DNA from: Microbacterium forte
Lineage (GTDB): Bacteria; Actinomycetota; Actinomycetes; Actinomycetales; Microbacteriaceae
DNA: 64,000 nt
Assembly: GCF_031885415.1 (NCBI RefSeq)
Contig: NZ_CP116871.1
Span: forward strand, 372,001 to 436,000
Reading direction: 5' to 3'
The notes beneath the pieces were generated by a model. It was not told where the DNA came from. It searched no databases and worked only from the letters and a program-made list of their open reading frames with translations. Below are positions 31,870 to 42,944 of the stretch, piece by piece (the stretch's first letter is position 1; each line of letters starts with the position of its first letter). A program made the position numbers and the translations under genes.

Positions 31870-33972
31870 GTGACCGCCGAGTATTCCGCCCATCATCTCC
31901 AGGTGCTCGAAGGGCTCGAGGCCGTCCGCAAGCGTCCCGGTATGTACATCGGTTCGAACGGATCCCCGGGCCTGATGCACTGCCTCTGGGAGATCATCGA
32001 CAACGCCGTCGACGAGGCCGTCGCGGGCAACGGCTCGAAGATCGACATCATCCTGCACGATGACGGCAGCGTCGAGGTGCACGACCGTGGCCGGGGCATC
32101 CCCGTCGACGTCGAGCCGCGCACGGGCTTGACCGGCGTCGAGGTCGTCTTCACGAAGCTGCACGCCGGCGGCAAGTTCGGCGGCGGGTCCTACGCGGCTT
32201 CCGGCGGTCTGCACGGCGTCGGAGCTTCCGTCGTCAATGCCCTCTCCGAGCGCCTCGACGTCGAGGTCGACCGCGGCGGCAAGACCTACGCGATGTCGTT
32301 CCACCGTGGCGAGCCCGGACTCTTCGCCGACAGCGGCGAGAAGCGACCGGACGCGAAGTTCACGCCGTTCCGGGACAAGAGCGAGCTCCGGGTCGTCGGC
32401 AAGGCGCCGCGCGGCACGAGCGGCACGCGCATCCGCTACTGGGCGGATCACCAGATCTTCACGAAGGATGCTGCGTTCCAGCTCAACGATCTGGTGACCC
32501 GCGCGCGTCAGACGGCCTTCCTCGTCCCGGGGCTGGAGCTCGTGATCCGCGATGAGCGCGCGGCCAACGGCTCGGAGGTCGAGGGGCAGCCGATCGAGAC
32601 GTCGTACCGGTACGACGGCGGCATCTCGGAGTTCGTCGAGTACCTCGCGAACGACGCGCCCGTCACCGACACCTGGCGCATTCAGGGCGAAGGCACGTTC
32701 AAGGAGACCGTTCCGGTTCTGCAGGCCGACGGCCACATGATCGCCACCGAGGTCGAGCGCGTCTGCGCCGTCGACATCGCGATGCGCTGGGGCACCGGCT
32801 ACGACACGACCACGCGGTCCTTCGTCAACATCATCGCCACGCCCAAGGGCGGCACGCACCAGCAGGGCTTCGAGCAGGAGCTGCTCAAGGTGCTGCGTTC
32901 GCAGGTCGATCAGAACGCACGCCGACTGAAGGTCGGCAGCAACGACAAGCTCGAGAAGGACGACGTCCTCGCGGGGCTCACCGCTGTGCTGACGGTGAAC
33001 GTCCCCGAACCGCAGTTCGAGGGGCAGACGAAGGAGATCCTCGGCACGCCGGCCGTGCGCCAGATCGTCGCCCAGGTGCTTCGCAAGGATCTCGCGGCGC
33101 GGTTCAGCTCGACCAAGCGCGACGACAAGAGTCAGGCGACGCAGCTGCTCGACAAGGTCGTCGCCGAGATGAAGGCTCGCGTCTCTGCGCGAGCCCATAA
33201 AGAGACCCAGCGGCGCAAGAACGCCCTCGAGTCGTCGACGCTGCCGACCAAGCTGGTCGACTGCCGCACCAACGAGGTCGAGCGCAGCGAGCTGTTCATC
33301 GTCGAGGGCGACTCCGCTCTCGGCACCGCGAAGAACGCCCGCAACAGCGAGTTCCAGGCGCTGCTGCCCATTCGCGGCAAGATCCTCAACGTGCAGAAGG
33401 CGTCGGTGGGCGACATGCTCTCCAACGCCGAGTGCGCCTCGATCATCCAGGTGATCGGCGCGGGTTCGGGCCGCAGCTTCGACATCGACGCCGCACGGTA
33501 CGGCAAGGTGATCCTGATGAGCGATGCCGACGTCGACGGCGCTCACATCCGCACGCTGCTGCTCACGCTGTTCTACCGGTACATGCGTCCTCTCATCGAG
33601 CACGGTCGCGTGTTCGCCGCAGTGCCACCGCTGCACCGTGTGATCGTGATGAACCCGGGTTCCAAGCCCAACGAGACGATCTACACCTACAGCGAGCAGG
33701 AGATGCACGCGCTGCTTGCAAAGCTCCGCAAGTCGGGCAAACGTTGGCATGAGCCGATCCAGCGGTACAAGGGTCTCGGCGAGATGGACGCGGAGCAGCT
33801 CGCCACGACCACCATGGATCGTGGCGGACGCCTGTTGCGCCGCGTGCGCATGGAGGATGCCGAAGCGGCCGGCCGAGTCTTCGAACTGCTGATGGGCAAC
33901 GAGGTCGCTCCTCGTCGCGAGTTCATCATCGAGTCGTCCGACCGGCTCTCGCGTGAATCGATCGATGCCTGA
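31870..33972 (+). CDS. parE: DNA topoisomerase IV subunit B (type II topoisomerase ATPase)
   Basis: ATPase subunit of a type II topoisomerase that decatenates or relaxes DNA, 700 residues. N-terminal GHKL ATPase: HLQVLEGLEAVRKRPGMYIGS, EIIDNAVDEAVAG, DRGRGIPVDV and GGLHGVGASVVNALSERLDV (ATP lid). TOPRIM domain: ELFIVEGDSALGTAK with the catalytic Glu, and MSDADVDGAHIRTLLLTLFYR with the DxDxD metal site. The C-terminal QRYKGLGEMDAEQLATTTMD is the conserved end. Its partner parC is 5.3 kb downstream. GTG 31870 is preferred because VTAEYSAHHLQVLEG is the usual start and GGAG precedes it. A gyrase B assignment is less likely because the partner A subunit in this window shows the ParC-like C-terminus. 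Confidence 0.93.
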   Translation: MTAEYSAHHLQVLEGLEAVRKRPGMYIGSNGSPGLMHCLWEIIDNAVDEAVAGNGSKIDIILHDDGSVEVHDRGRGIPVDVEPRTGLTGVEVVFTKLHAGGKFGGGSYAASGGLHGVGASVVNALSERLDVEVDRGGKTYAMSFHRGEPGLFADSGEKRPDAKFTPFRDKSELRVVGKAPRGTSGTRIRYWADHQIFTKDAAFQLNDLVTRARQTAFLVPGLELVIRDERAANGSEVEGQPIETSYRYDGGISEFVEYLANDAPVTDTWRIQGEGTFKETVPVLQADGHMIATEVERVCAVDIAMRWGTGYDTTTRSFVNIIATPKGGTHQQGFEQELLKVLRSQVDQNARRLKVGSNDKLEKDDVLAGLTAVLTVNVPEPQFEGQTKEILGTPAVRQIVAQVLRKDLAARFSSTKRDDKSQATQLLDKVVAEMKARVSARAHKETQRRKNALESSTLPTKLVDCRTNEVERSELFIVEGDSALGTAKNARNSEFQALLPIRGKILNVQKASVGDMLSNAECASIIQVIGAGSGRSFDIDAARYGKVILMSDADVDGAHIRTLLLTLFYRYMRPLIEHGRVFAAVPPLHRVIVMNPGSKPNETIYTYSEQEMHALLAKLRKSGKRWHEPIQRYKGLGEMDAEQLATTTMDRGGRLLRRVRMEDAEAAGRVFELLMGNEVAPRREFIIESSDRLSRESIDA

Positions 33973-33975
33973 GCA

Positions 33976-35193
33976 TCAGCGCTTCAGAGCCATGGCGGCC
34001 CGGTAGACGTCCAGCAGCGCGTCTCGGTGGGTGTCCTGAGAGACTCGCTCTCGGTGAGCGATCGCAGCTGCGCTCATCCGAGTGAGCCGCGCGGGATCGT
34101 CGCGCAGCTCTCGGATCGCGGCCGCCAGTCCCTCGGCATCCGGTGTCCGAGTGACGAGCCCACCGCCGTCGGGCAGCATCTCGAGGAGATCGGGATCCGT
34201 GACGATCACCGGCAGGCCGGAGGCGATCCCCTCGAGGATCACCATCGGCTGATTGTCGAAATCGAGGGAACTCGACACCAGGACGTGCGCACCGCGCATG
34301 GCCTCGAGCACGCGCGATTGGGCGACCCCGCCGTGCACCGTGAGCTTGCCGGCAGCCATGCCGGCTGATGCCGCGGCGACGCGATGTCTGGCCACACCGT
34401 CGCCGAACATCTCGGCTCGGATGCCTGAGAGCTGACTCACGGCGTCGACGAAGACCTCAGGACGCTTCTCGGGCGAGAGCCTTCCGCACCACACCACTCG
34501 AAGCGGCTCTGCGGGGTCGAGGATGCGCGGCGGGGGAGCGCCGACCTCGTGGAGCACCGTCGCCTCCAGGCCGTTCGAGAGCACGGTGAGCGGCGTCCGC
34601 ACGCCCTGAGCCGAGAGCTTCGCGGCGAAATGGGCGGAGGGCACGATGACCTGGTCGGCATGATTCGCCTGGCTGACCATGAGCCGCCACATGAGCCGCG
34701 CCGCACGTGTCTGCGCATATGGCGCGCTGCTGTCGACCACCGTGCTGTCGTGGCTCATGCGGCGCCGGTGCATGGTCGCGAGCAGCGCCGTCGTGATCGA
34801 GGGCAGCGGCAGCACAGAGCGCGTGTAGACGTCGATGCGTCCGTGCATGGTCTGCACGACCGGTAGTCCGAGAGTCTTCGCCGCCTCGAAACCGCCCAGC
34901 GCCGCGAACATCTCGGTGTGCACGTGGACGATGTCGACTCGGCGGGAGCGCAGGCCCTCGGTGAGCGACGCCGCGACGGCCGAGGGGGTCCAGGCGAACG
35001 GGTATCCGTCCGGTGCGAAGCGTCGGGCGGTCGGCAGGCGCACGACATGCGGGTCGTCGCCGGACTCGGCCAGGGGCGCGAACACGAAGACCTCGTGCCC
35101 GGCCTGCTCGAGAGCCTCTCTGTGCGCCTTGATGACCGTCTGCACGCCGCCGAGCGTGGGCAGGTAGTAGTCGGTGACCATGGCGATGCGCAC
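33976..35193 (-). CDS. GT4-family glycosyltransferase
   Basis: A 405-residue retaining glycosyltransferase of CAZy family 4. N-terminal acceptor-side motif MVTDYYLPTLGGVQTVIKAH and VDIVHVHTEMFAALGG; donor-side domain with VVWCGRLSPEKRPEVFVDAV, HVLVSSSLDFDNQPMVILEG (the usual E-X7-E region is present as the second Glu) and GLPVIVTDPDLLEMLPDGGG. This plan is typical of enzymes adding mannose or glucose from nucleotide sugars to lipids, but the donor is unknown. GTG 35193 is the start because the first strand begins RIAMVTD. It is 23 bp from the divergent operon that starts at 35217 and shares its promoter region, so it may act on the same product. Its 3' end almost touches parE. Confidence 0.87.
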   Translation of the reverse strand: MRIAMVTDYYLPTLGGVQTVIKAHREALEQAGHEVFVFAPLAESGDDPHVVRLPTARRFAPDGYPFAWTPSAVAASLTEGLRSRRVDIVHVHTEMFAALGGFEAAKTLGLPVVQTMHGRIDVYTRSVLPLPSITTALLATMHRRRMSHDSTVVDSSAPYAQTRAARLMWRLMVSQANHADQVIVPSAHFAAKLSAQGVRTPLTVLSNGLEATVLHEVGAPPPRILDPAEPLRVVWCGRLSPEKRPEVFVDAVSQLSGIRAEMFGDGVARHRVAAASAGMAAGKLTVHGGVAQSRVLEAMRGAHVLVSSSLDFDNQPMVILEGIASGLPVIVTDPDLLEMLPDGGGLVTRTPDAEGLAAAIRELRDDPARLTRMSAAAIAHRERVSQDTHRDALLDVYRAAMALKR

Positions 35194-35216
35194 TCGACCA
35201 CAATAGGACGACTATC

Positions 35217-36215
35217 GTGATGAGCATGTCCGGAGCCCGTGTGCTGGTGACGGGGGCGAGCGGGTTCCTCGGCGGTCACGTCGTGCCCGAGCTGCGGAGA
35301 CACGGATACGAGGTCTTCGCCGCGGGCCGCAACGAGCACGCGCTCGAGCTGGTCGCCGACGACGGCCACCGAGTTCTCGGCGATCTGGCCTCTCTCCGCA
35401 CGCAGGACCTCCCCGTGGACGCCGTGATCCATTGCGCCGCGCTGTCGGCTCCCTGGGGGCGCTGGAGGGACTTCCGCGAGGCGAACGTCGACGGCACCGA
35501 TCATGTCGTCGAGTTCGCCCGTCGCAACCGTGTGCGCCGGGTGGTGCATGTGTCATCTCCCAGCGTGTATGCCGCACCTCGGGACCGCATCGGCATCCGC
35601 GAACCCGACGTCGATCGCTCCAATCGACTGAACGGATACATCCGCTCGAAGATCGCCGCCGAGGATCTGCTGCTCGACGCCGTGGACAGCGGGAAGATCG
35701 CAGAGCTCGTGATCGTGCGCCCCCGCGGTCTGATCGGCGTGGGCGACCCGAGCCTCGTGCCCCGCCTTCTCGACGTCCACGCACGCATCGGCGTGCCGGT
35801 CTTCGACGGCGGCGACAATCTCATCGACGTCACGGCGGTCGAGAACGTGGCCTCGGCGCTGCGCCTCGCTCTGACCCGCGGAGACGCTGCGGGCGGGGTG
35901 TACAACATCACCAACGACGACCCGCGGCGGTTCCGCGAACTGCTGACGATCCTCCTCGAGCGGATGGGGGAGACCCCGCGGTTCCGCCCGATGCACCGAA
36001 GAGCGGCCTGGGTGCTGGCATCCGCGTCGGAGGGCGTCTGCTCGATGCTGCCGTGGCGGCCGGAGCCGCCGCTCACTCGCTACACGCTCAGCACGATCGC
36101 GTACTCTCAGACGCTCGACATCACGCGCGCGAAAGCGGAGCTCGGATACCGCCCCGAGGTGTCGCTCGATGACGCTCTCGCCGGCGTGGCCGCACACCTG
36201 AGGGAGCATGCGTGA
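35217..36215 (+). CDS. NAD(P)-dependent epimerase/3-beta-HSD-type short-chain dehydrogenase
   Basis: A 332-residue extended SDR. It has the Rossmann motif VLVTGASGFLGGHVV, the DAVIHCAALSAPWGRW strand, VVHVSSPSVYAAPRD with the catalytic Ser, and GYIRSKIAAEDLLL with Tyr-X-X-X-Lys. The C-terminal part (NITNDDPRRFRELLTIL, then MLPWRPEPPLTRYTLSTIAYS) matches the 3-beta-HSD/OleD-like group rather than sugar epimerases. These enzymes reduce a keto group of a long acyl chain or sterol. GTG 35217 is placed 8 nt after an AGGA; ATG 35220 and 35226 are possible. It is the first gene of a tight operon with the MBL, AMP-ligase and ketosynthase genes, which share overlapping stops and starts. Confidence 0.83.
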   Translation: MMSMSGARVLVTGASGFLGGHVVPELRRHGYEVFAAGRNEHALELVADDGHRVLGDLASLRTQDLPVDAVIHCAALSAPWGRWRDFREANVDGTDHVVEFARRNRVRRVVHVSSPSVYAAPRDRIGIREPDVDRSNRLNGYIRSKIAAEDLLLDAVDSGKIAELVIVRPRGLIGVGDPSLVPRLLDVHARIGVPVFDGGDNLIDVTAVENVASALRLALTRGDAAGGVYNITNDDPRRFRELLTILLERMGETPRFRPMHRRAAWVLASASEGVCSMLPWRPEPPLTRYTLSTIAYSQTLDITRAKAELGYRPEVSLDDALAGVAAHLREHA

Positions 36216-37009
36216 CCGGCCGCCTCCGCCACTACGTCTGCGGCAGCACCTCACATGACGTCGGCGCGATGTTCCGCGGCGCACCGCACGGTGTCCGCGA
36301 GTTCCCCTCCGGCGTGTTCCTGTACGACACCGCGGACGGCCGGCGCGTGCTGTTCGACACCGGATATGCGACGGGACGGTGGCACACCGGCTGGCGCGGT
36401 GCCGTCTACCGTCGTCTGCTTCCTCCGATCGTCGGGGACGCGGATGATGTGGCCGCCCGGCTCCGCGCGGACGGCGTCGACCCCGCGTCCGTGACGCACG
36501 TCGTGTTGTCTCATCTGCATCCGGACCACGTCGGGGGAGTCCGTCGGTTCCCGCATGCCACTTTCGTGCTGAGCGCGGGGCACGAGCGGACGCTGTCGGC
36601 TCCGCGACTGCGCGCGGGGGTGCTCACCGGCCTGCTTCCGAGCTGGTTCTCGGATGCCGAGCGGATCGTGATCGATGAGGGAGCCTTCGCCACCGTCGAG
36701 GTCGGCGGCACCGCACTGCGAACTCACGACCTTCTGGGCGACGGTTCGTACCTCGTCGTCGATCTGCCCGGCCACGCCGACGGACACCTCGGCGCGCTGA
36801 TCGAGCGCCGCGTCCTGCTCGCCGGGGATGCGGCATGGGGGAGCGATCTGATCGACGCCTCCGGCACGCTGAAGGCCCTGCCCCGAGCCGTCCAGCACGA
36901 TGCCGATCGATACGCCGCCACGGCGCGGATTCTCGGCGAGCTCGCAGCGGCCGGCATCCGCGTGGTCTGCAGCCATGATCCGCTCGACGCGAAGGAGCTG
37001 TTGAGCTGA
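36212..37009 (+). CDS. Metallo-beta-lactamase-fold hydrolase
   Basis: A 265-residue MBL-fold protein. The signature SHLHPDHVGGVRRF holds the His-X-His-X-Asp-His metal site, VDLPGHADGHLGALIE carries the third His, AGDAAWGSDLID the bridging Asp, and CSHDPLDAKELL the last His. Such enzymes hydrolyse lactones, thioesters or phosphodiesters; here the operon suggests a thioester or lactone. GTG 36212 overlaps the previous stop by four bases, consistent with coupling. It sits between the SDR and the AMP-ligase-like gene. Length and motif order are normal for quorum-lactonase or ketosynthase-associated hydrolases of this kind. Confidence 0.85.
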   Translation: MTGRLRHYVCGSTSHDVGAMFRGAPHGVREFPSGVFLYDTADGRRVLFDTGYATGRWHTGWRGAVYRRLLPPIVGDADDVAARLRADGVDPASVTHVVLSHLHPDHVGGVRRFPHATFVLSAGHERTLSAPRLRAGVLTGLLPSWFSDAERIVIDEGAFATVEVGGTALRTHDLLGDGSYLVVDLPGHADGHLGALIERRVLLAGDAAWGSDLIDASGTLKALPRAVQHDADRYAATARILGELAAAGIRVVCSHDPLDAKELLS

Positions 37010-38301
37010 TGTCGAAGCTCAGGATCCTGCGCGAGTTCGTCGCGGTACGCTGGCTCCGCCCGTTGCGCACTCGGGCTGCGGTCGAACGGCGTCAGAGGCG
37101 CCTGCTGCGCTCGCACCTGAGATTCCTGCGACGGCGGTCGCCCTACTTCCGTGACCTCCTCGTGACGCGCTCGTTCTCGGAACTGCCGCTCATGGACAAG
37201 AGCGTCATGATGAGCCGCTTCGACGAGATCAACACCGTCGGCGTGGGCAAGGACGAGGCCCTTGCACTGGCGATCGCGAACGAGCGCTCCCGTGACTTCG
37301 ACGCGGATCTGGGCTCGAACTCGGTGGGCCTGTCGAGCGGCACCAGCGGCCACCGTGGCCTCTTCGTGGTCAGCAGCGCCGAACGCGATGCCTGGGTGGG
37401 AACCGTGCTCGCCCGCACCCTGCCTCGGGGCAGGCTCCTCGGGCATCGGATCGCGCTGTTCCTCCGGGCGGATAACAGCCTGTACGAGTCGGTCGGCTCG
37501 CGGGCGGTCTCGTTCCGCTACTTCGACGTCTACACCGACATGGACGACAACATCGCCCGGCTGCGCGAGTACCGACCGACCATCCTCGTGGCTCCGCCGT
37601 CGGTGCTGAGGCTGATCGCACGTGCAGCCGACGCCGGTGGATTCGACGTCGTGCCGCAGCGGGTGTACTCGGTGGCGGAGGTGCTCGAGCTCTCTGACGA
37701 GCGGCGCATCACCGCCTCCCTCGGACAGCCCGTCCTGCACCAGCTCTACCAGTGCACCGAGGGATTCCTCGCGCACACCTGCGAGCACGGGGTGATCCAT
37801 CTGAACGAGGACAACATCCTGGTCGAACGCGAGGCGCTGCATGCCGAGCGGTTCACGCCGATCGTGACGGACCTGCGCCGTCGGGCGCAGCCGATCGTGC
37901 GGTATCGGCTCGGCGACGTGCTCCGCGAGCGCACCCGACCGTGCCCCTGCGGCAGCGCGCTCACCGCGATCGAGCGCATCGAGGGACGAGAGGGCGACAC
38001 CCTGGTGTTCCGTTCCCTCGACGGCCGGGATCTGCCAGTCTTCGCAGACGTGATCGCGCGCGCATTGCTCTTTGCCGAAGGGTTCGACGAATACCGCATC
38101 ACCCAGATCGGCGAGTCGCGGCTGCAGATCGCGCTCGACACCCTCGACGATCGATCTCGGCGTCTCGTCGAAGACGAGGTGCATGCGCTGGCCGACCGGC
38201 TGGGGTGCGAGCGGCCGGACATCACGTTCGTCGACTACGTGAACGACGGGGCCGTGAAGCTGCGGCGCGTGGTGCAGGAATGGGGGGACCGGAGATGGTG
38301 A
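37009..38301 (+). CDS. F390-synthetase-like / PaaK-type AMP ligase
   Basis: A 430-residue adenylate-forming enzyme of the PaaK/coenzyme F390 synthetase type. It shows LSSGTSGHRGLFVVSS, the glycine/serine-rich ATP loop, then LREYRPTILVAPPSVL, HQLYQCTEGFLAHTCE, and VRYRLGDVLRERTRPCPCGS with the Cys-Pro-Cys-Gly of the family, and IEGREGDTL before the C-terminal subdomain. It should activate a carboxylic acid as an acyl-AMP, possibly to form a thioester or ester; the true substrate is not known. The name F390 synthetase-related reflects homology, not coenzyme F390. The ATG overlaps the previous stop (TGATG) and the next gene starts inside its 3' end. Confidence 0.83.
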   Translation: MSKLRILREFVAVRWLRPLRTRAAVERRQRRLLRSHLRFLRRRSPYFRDLLVTRSFSELPLMDKSVMMSRFDEINTVGVGKDEALALAIANERSRDFDADLGSNSVGLSSGTSGHRGLFVVSSAERDAWVGTVLARTLPRGRLLGHRIALFLRADNSLYESVGSRAVSFRYFDVYTDMDDNIARLREYRPTILVAPPSVLRLIARAADAGGFDVVPQRVYSVAEVLELSDERRITASLGQPVLHQLYQCTEGFLAHTCEHGVIHLNEDNILVEREALHAERFTPIVTDLRRRAQPIVRYRLGDVLRERTRPCPCGSALTAIERIEGREGDTLVFRSLDGRDLPVFADVIARALLFAEGFDEYRITQIGESRLQIALDTLDDRSRRLVEDEVHALADRLGCERPDITFVDYVNDGAVKLRRVVQEWGDRRW

Positions 38302-39230
38302 GGAACTGCGAGATCGTGGGCTGGGGGACTTCTCTGCCTTCGCGTGTCGTCCGATTCGGGGAGGAGACGCGGTACCGCATCGACGACGACGTGTCTCATC
38401 TCGACATGCTGGCTGAGGCGTGCGAGCGGGCACTGGCGCACGCGGACATCACGGCGGACGACGTCGACCTCGTTCTCGGTGCGTCTGCCGCGGGGATCCA
38501 GCCGATCCCGTGCACGGCCGCGCTCGTGCTGGAGAGACTCACGCTCACCGGGCATGCGGCGGCCTTCGACGTGAACTCGACCTGCACGAGTTTCATCACG
38601 GCGCTCGACATCGCCTCGCGGTATCTCGATGCCGGGGATCATGAGACGATCCTCGTGTTCGCAGGAGATGTGGGGACGCGGTTCCTGAATCCGGAGCAGC
38701 GCGAGAGCTTCGAGCTCTTCAGCGACGCCGGTGCGGCCGTCGTGCTGCGCCGCTCCGCTGACGGCGACCGAGGAGTGATCGCCAGCGCTCAGCGCACCTG
38801 GCCCGCGTATGCGCACGACACGGAGATCAGGGGCGGGCTGTCGGGATCGCCCGCGCAGGCCTATGCGGCGGGAGACTCCGCTGACTACCTGTTCGACATG
38901 AACGGGCGCCGGGCGCTGTTGGGGATGATGCGCGTGCTTCCCGAGTTCTTCGAGGCGTTCCACCGAGGATCGGGGATCGCGCACGACGATGTCGCCCTCT
39001 GGGTTCCCCACCAGGCGTCTGCCGCGCTCGGGCCGATGCTCGACCGCCTCGGAATCCCTGCCGACCGTCGGATCGATGAGGTGCGGGACTTCGGCAACAT
39101 GGTCTCGTCGTCCGTGCCGTTCATGCTCGCCCGCTCGCTCGATAGCGGTCGCGTCGGGGCAGGCGACACCGTGATTCTCTGCGGCACGGCCGCCGGGCTC
39201 ACCGCCAACATCCTCGCTCTCCGACTCTGA
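38295..39230 (+). CDS. FabH/OleA-like 3-oxoacyl-ACP synthase III
   Basis: A 311-residue thiolase-superfamily enzyme that condenses acyl thioesters. The triad is intact: Cys97 in FDVNSTCTSFITAL, His239 in WVPHQASAAL and Asn268 in DFGNMVSSSVPF. The first strand MVRNCEIVGWGTSLPSRVV and the domain linkage DVNSTCTSF agree with FabH and OleA, not with KS I/II. Housekeeping FabH usually sits beside fab genes, which are not here; this copy belongs to a biosynthetic operon. ATG 38295 overlaps the AMP-ligase gene by seven bases. A fatty-acid-derived product seems likely, built with the SDR, MBL and AMP-ligase proteins of the same operon. Confidence 0.85.
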   Translation: MVRNCEIVGWGTSLPSRVVRFGEETRYRIDDDVSHLDMLAEACERALAHADITADDVDLVLGASAAGIQPIPCTAALVLERLTLTGHAAAFDVNSTCTSFITALDIASRYLDAGDHETILVFAGDVGTRFLNPEQRESFELFSDAGAAVVLRRSADGDRGVIASAQRTWPAYAHDTEIRGGLSGSPAQAYAAGDSADYLFDMNGRRALLGMMRVLPEFFEAFHRGSGIAHDDVALWVPHQASAALGPMLDRLGIPADRRIDEVRDFGNMVSSSVPFMLARSLDSGRVGAGDTVILCGTAAGLTANILALRL

Positions 39231-39291
39231 TCCGGCTCACCGGCCGCCGCCTCAGACGCCGCTGCGGGTCAGGTCGCACTGGCGCGCGCGC

Positions 39292-41739
<2,448 letters not shown>

Positions 41740-41793
41740 CCTGAAATGGTGCGAGGCTGAGGGCGTACGGGAGCCTGTGTCAGACTGGCTCGG

Positions 41794-42915
41794 ATGTCCC
41801 TCATTCTACCGTCCGAGTCGCTCGCCGCCCGCAGCGTCGTCGGGGTGGCGGACGACGTGTTCGCCGCTCTCCGCGGCGAATCGGCGAGCCTGCCGCGGGC
41901 CGAATCCGTCGTCCTCGCCATCATCGACGGGCTCGGCGCCATCAGCCTGCGCGCCCACGCCGGCCATGCCAGGGCGCTCACGTCCGGGATGGCGAAGAAG
42001 CACGTCGCCCACTCGGTCTTCCCCTCGACCACCGCGGCGGCGCTGACCAGCATCCTCACCGGGGTCTGGCCGGGGCAGCACGGCCTGGTCGGTTATCGCG
42101 TTCTCGACCCTGCTCGGGGCATCCTGGTCAATCAGTTGACCGGCTGGGAGTCGGAAGGGCTGGATCCGGCGACCTGGCAGGCGGCTCCGACGGTCTTCGA
42201 GCGCGCTCGTGCAGAGGGGCGCCCGACCTTCGCGGTCGGCGTCGCCGCCTACGCGGCGAGCGGGTTCACCCGGGCCACGCTGCGCGGGGCCGAGTTCGTC
42301 GCCGCCCAGACACCCGCAGAGCGCGTCGAGGTGGCATACGACCTCGCCGAGCGTCACCCGGGCTCGCTGATCTACTGCTATCTGCCCGAGGCCGACAAGG
42401 CCGGGCACAGGTACGGCCTCGACTCGGTGCAATGGGTGTCGGCGCTCGAAGAGATCGATGCCGCCCTGTCTCGACGCGTGCCTCCGGGCGTCGGCGTCCT
42501 CGTGACCTCGGACCACGGCATGGTCGACGTGCCGGTGCACCGGCAGGTCGTGCTCGAGGCCGAGCACCTCGACGGGGTCCGGCACATCGGAGGTGAACCG
42601 AGGATGCTGCACGTCTATGTCGAACCGGACGCCGATGCGGCGGTCGTCGCCGAGCGGTGGCGTCGCGATCTCGAAGGCCTCGCCGACGTCGGCACCGGGC
42701 AGGAGGCGATCGCATCCGGGTTCTTCGGCCCCGAGGTGACATCGGCCGCCGCGTCGAGGATCGGCGATGTGCTCGTCGTGGCGAGAGGAAACGGGGCGGT
42801 GTACGACGGTACGGCCGCGGATCAACGCAGCAGGGGGATGATCGGGCAGCATGGTGGTCTGACCCCGGAGGAGCGTCAGGTCCCACTGCTCAGGTTCGGC
42901 GCGTTCGCTCGCTGA
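41794..42915 (+). CDS. Alkaline-phosphatase-superfamily phosphodiesterase (NPP-like)
   Basis: A 373-residue enzyme of the nucleotide pyrophosphatase/phosphodiesterase branch. The first metal motif is [14 protein letters not shown] with Asp45; the nucleophile Thr is in [15 protein letters not shown] near residue 79; further metal ligands are in [25 protein letters not shown] and [10 protein letters not shown] near the C-terminus. These are the five conserved blocks of the family. No signal peptide is visible, so the enzyme is likely cytoplasmic, unlike eukaryotic NPPs. Substrates could be phospho-di- or nucleotide esters. The ATG at 41794 follows the parC start by 54 bp in the opposite direction. 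Confidence 0.88.
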   Translation: MSLILPSESLAARSVVGVADDVFAALRGESASLPRAESVVLAIIDGLGAISLRAHAGHARALTSGMAKKHVAHSVFPSTTAAALTSILTGVWPGQHGLVGYRVLDPARGILVNQLTGWESEGLDPATWQAAPTVFERARAEGRPTFAVGVAAYAASGFTRATLRGAEFVAAQTPAERVEVAYDLAERHPGSLIYCYLPEADKAGHRYGLDSVQWVSALEEIDAALSRRVPPGVGVLVTSDHGMVDVPVHRQVVLEAEHLDGVRHIGGEPRMLHVYVEPDADAAVVAERWRRDLEGLADVGTGQEAIASGFFGPEVTSAAASRIGDVLVVARGNGAVYDGTAADQRSRGMIGQHGGLTPEERQVPLLRFGAFAR

Positions 42916-42944
42916 TCGTCGGCATCCACCCGCCTGAGGGCGCC

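Noticed and set aside
36724..38433. A 569-codon open frame antisense to the AMP ligase and MBL genes
   Set aside because: It spans two sense genes that show catalytic motifs and overlapping starts; no motif is seen in the antisense frame.
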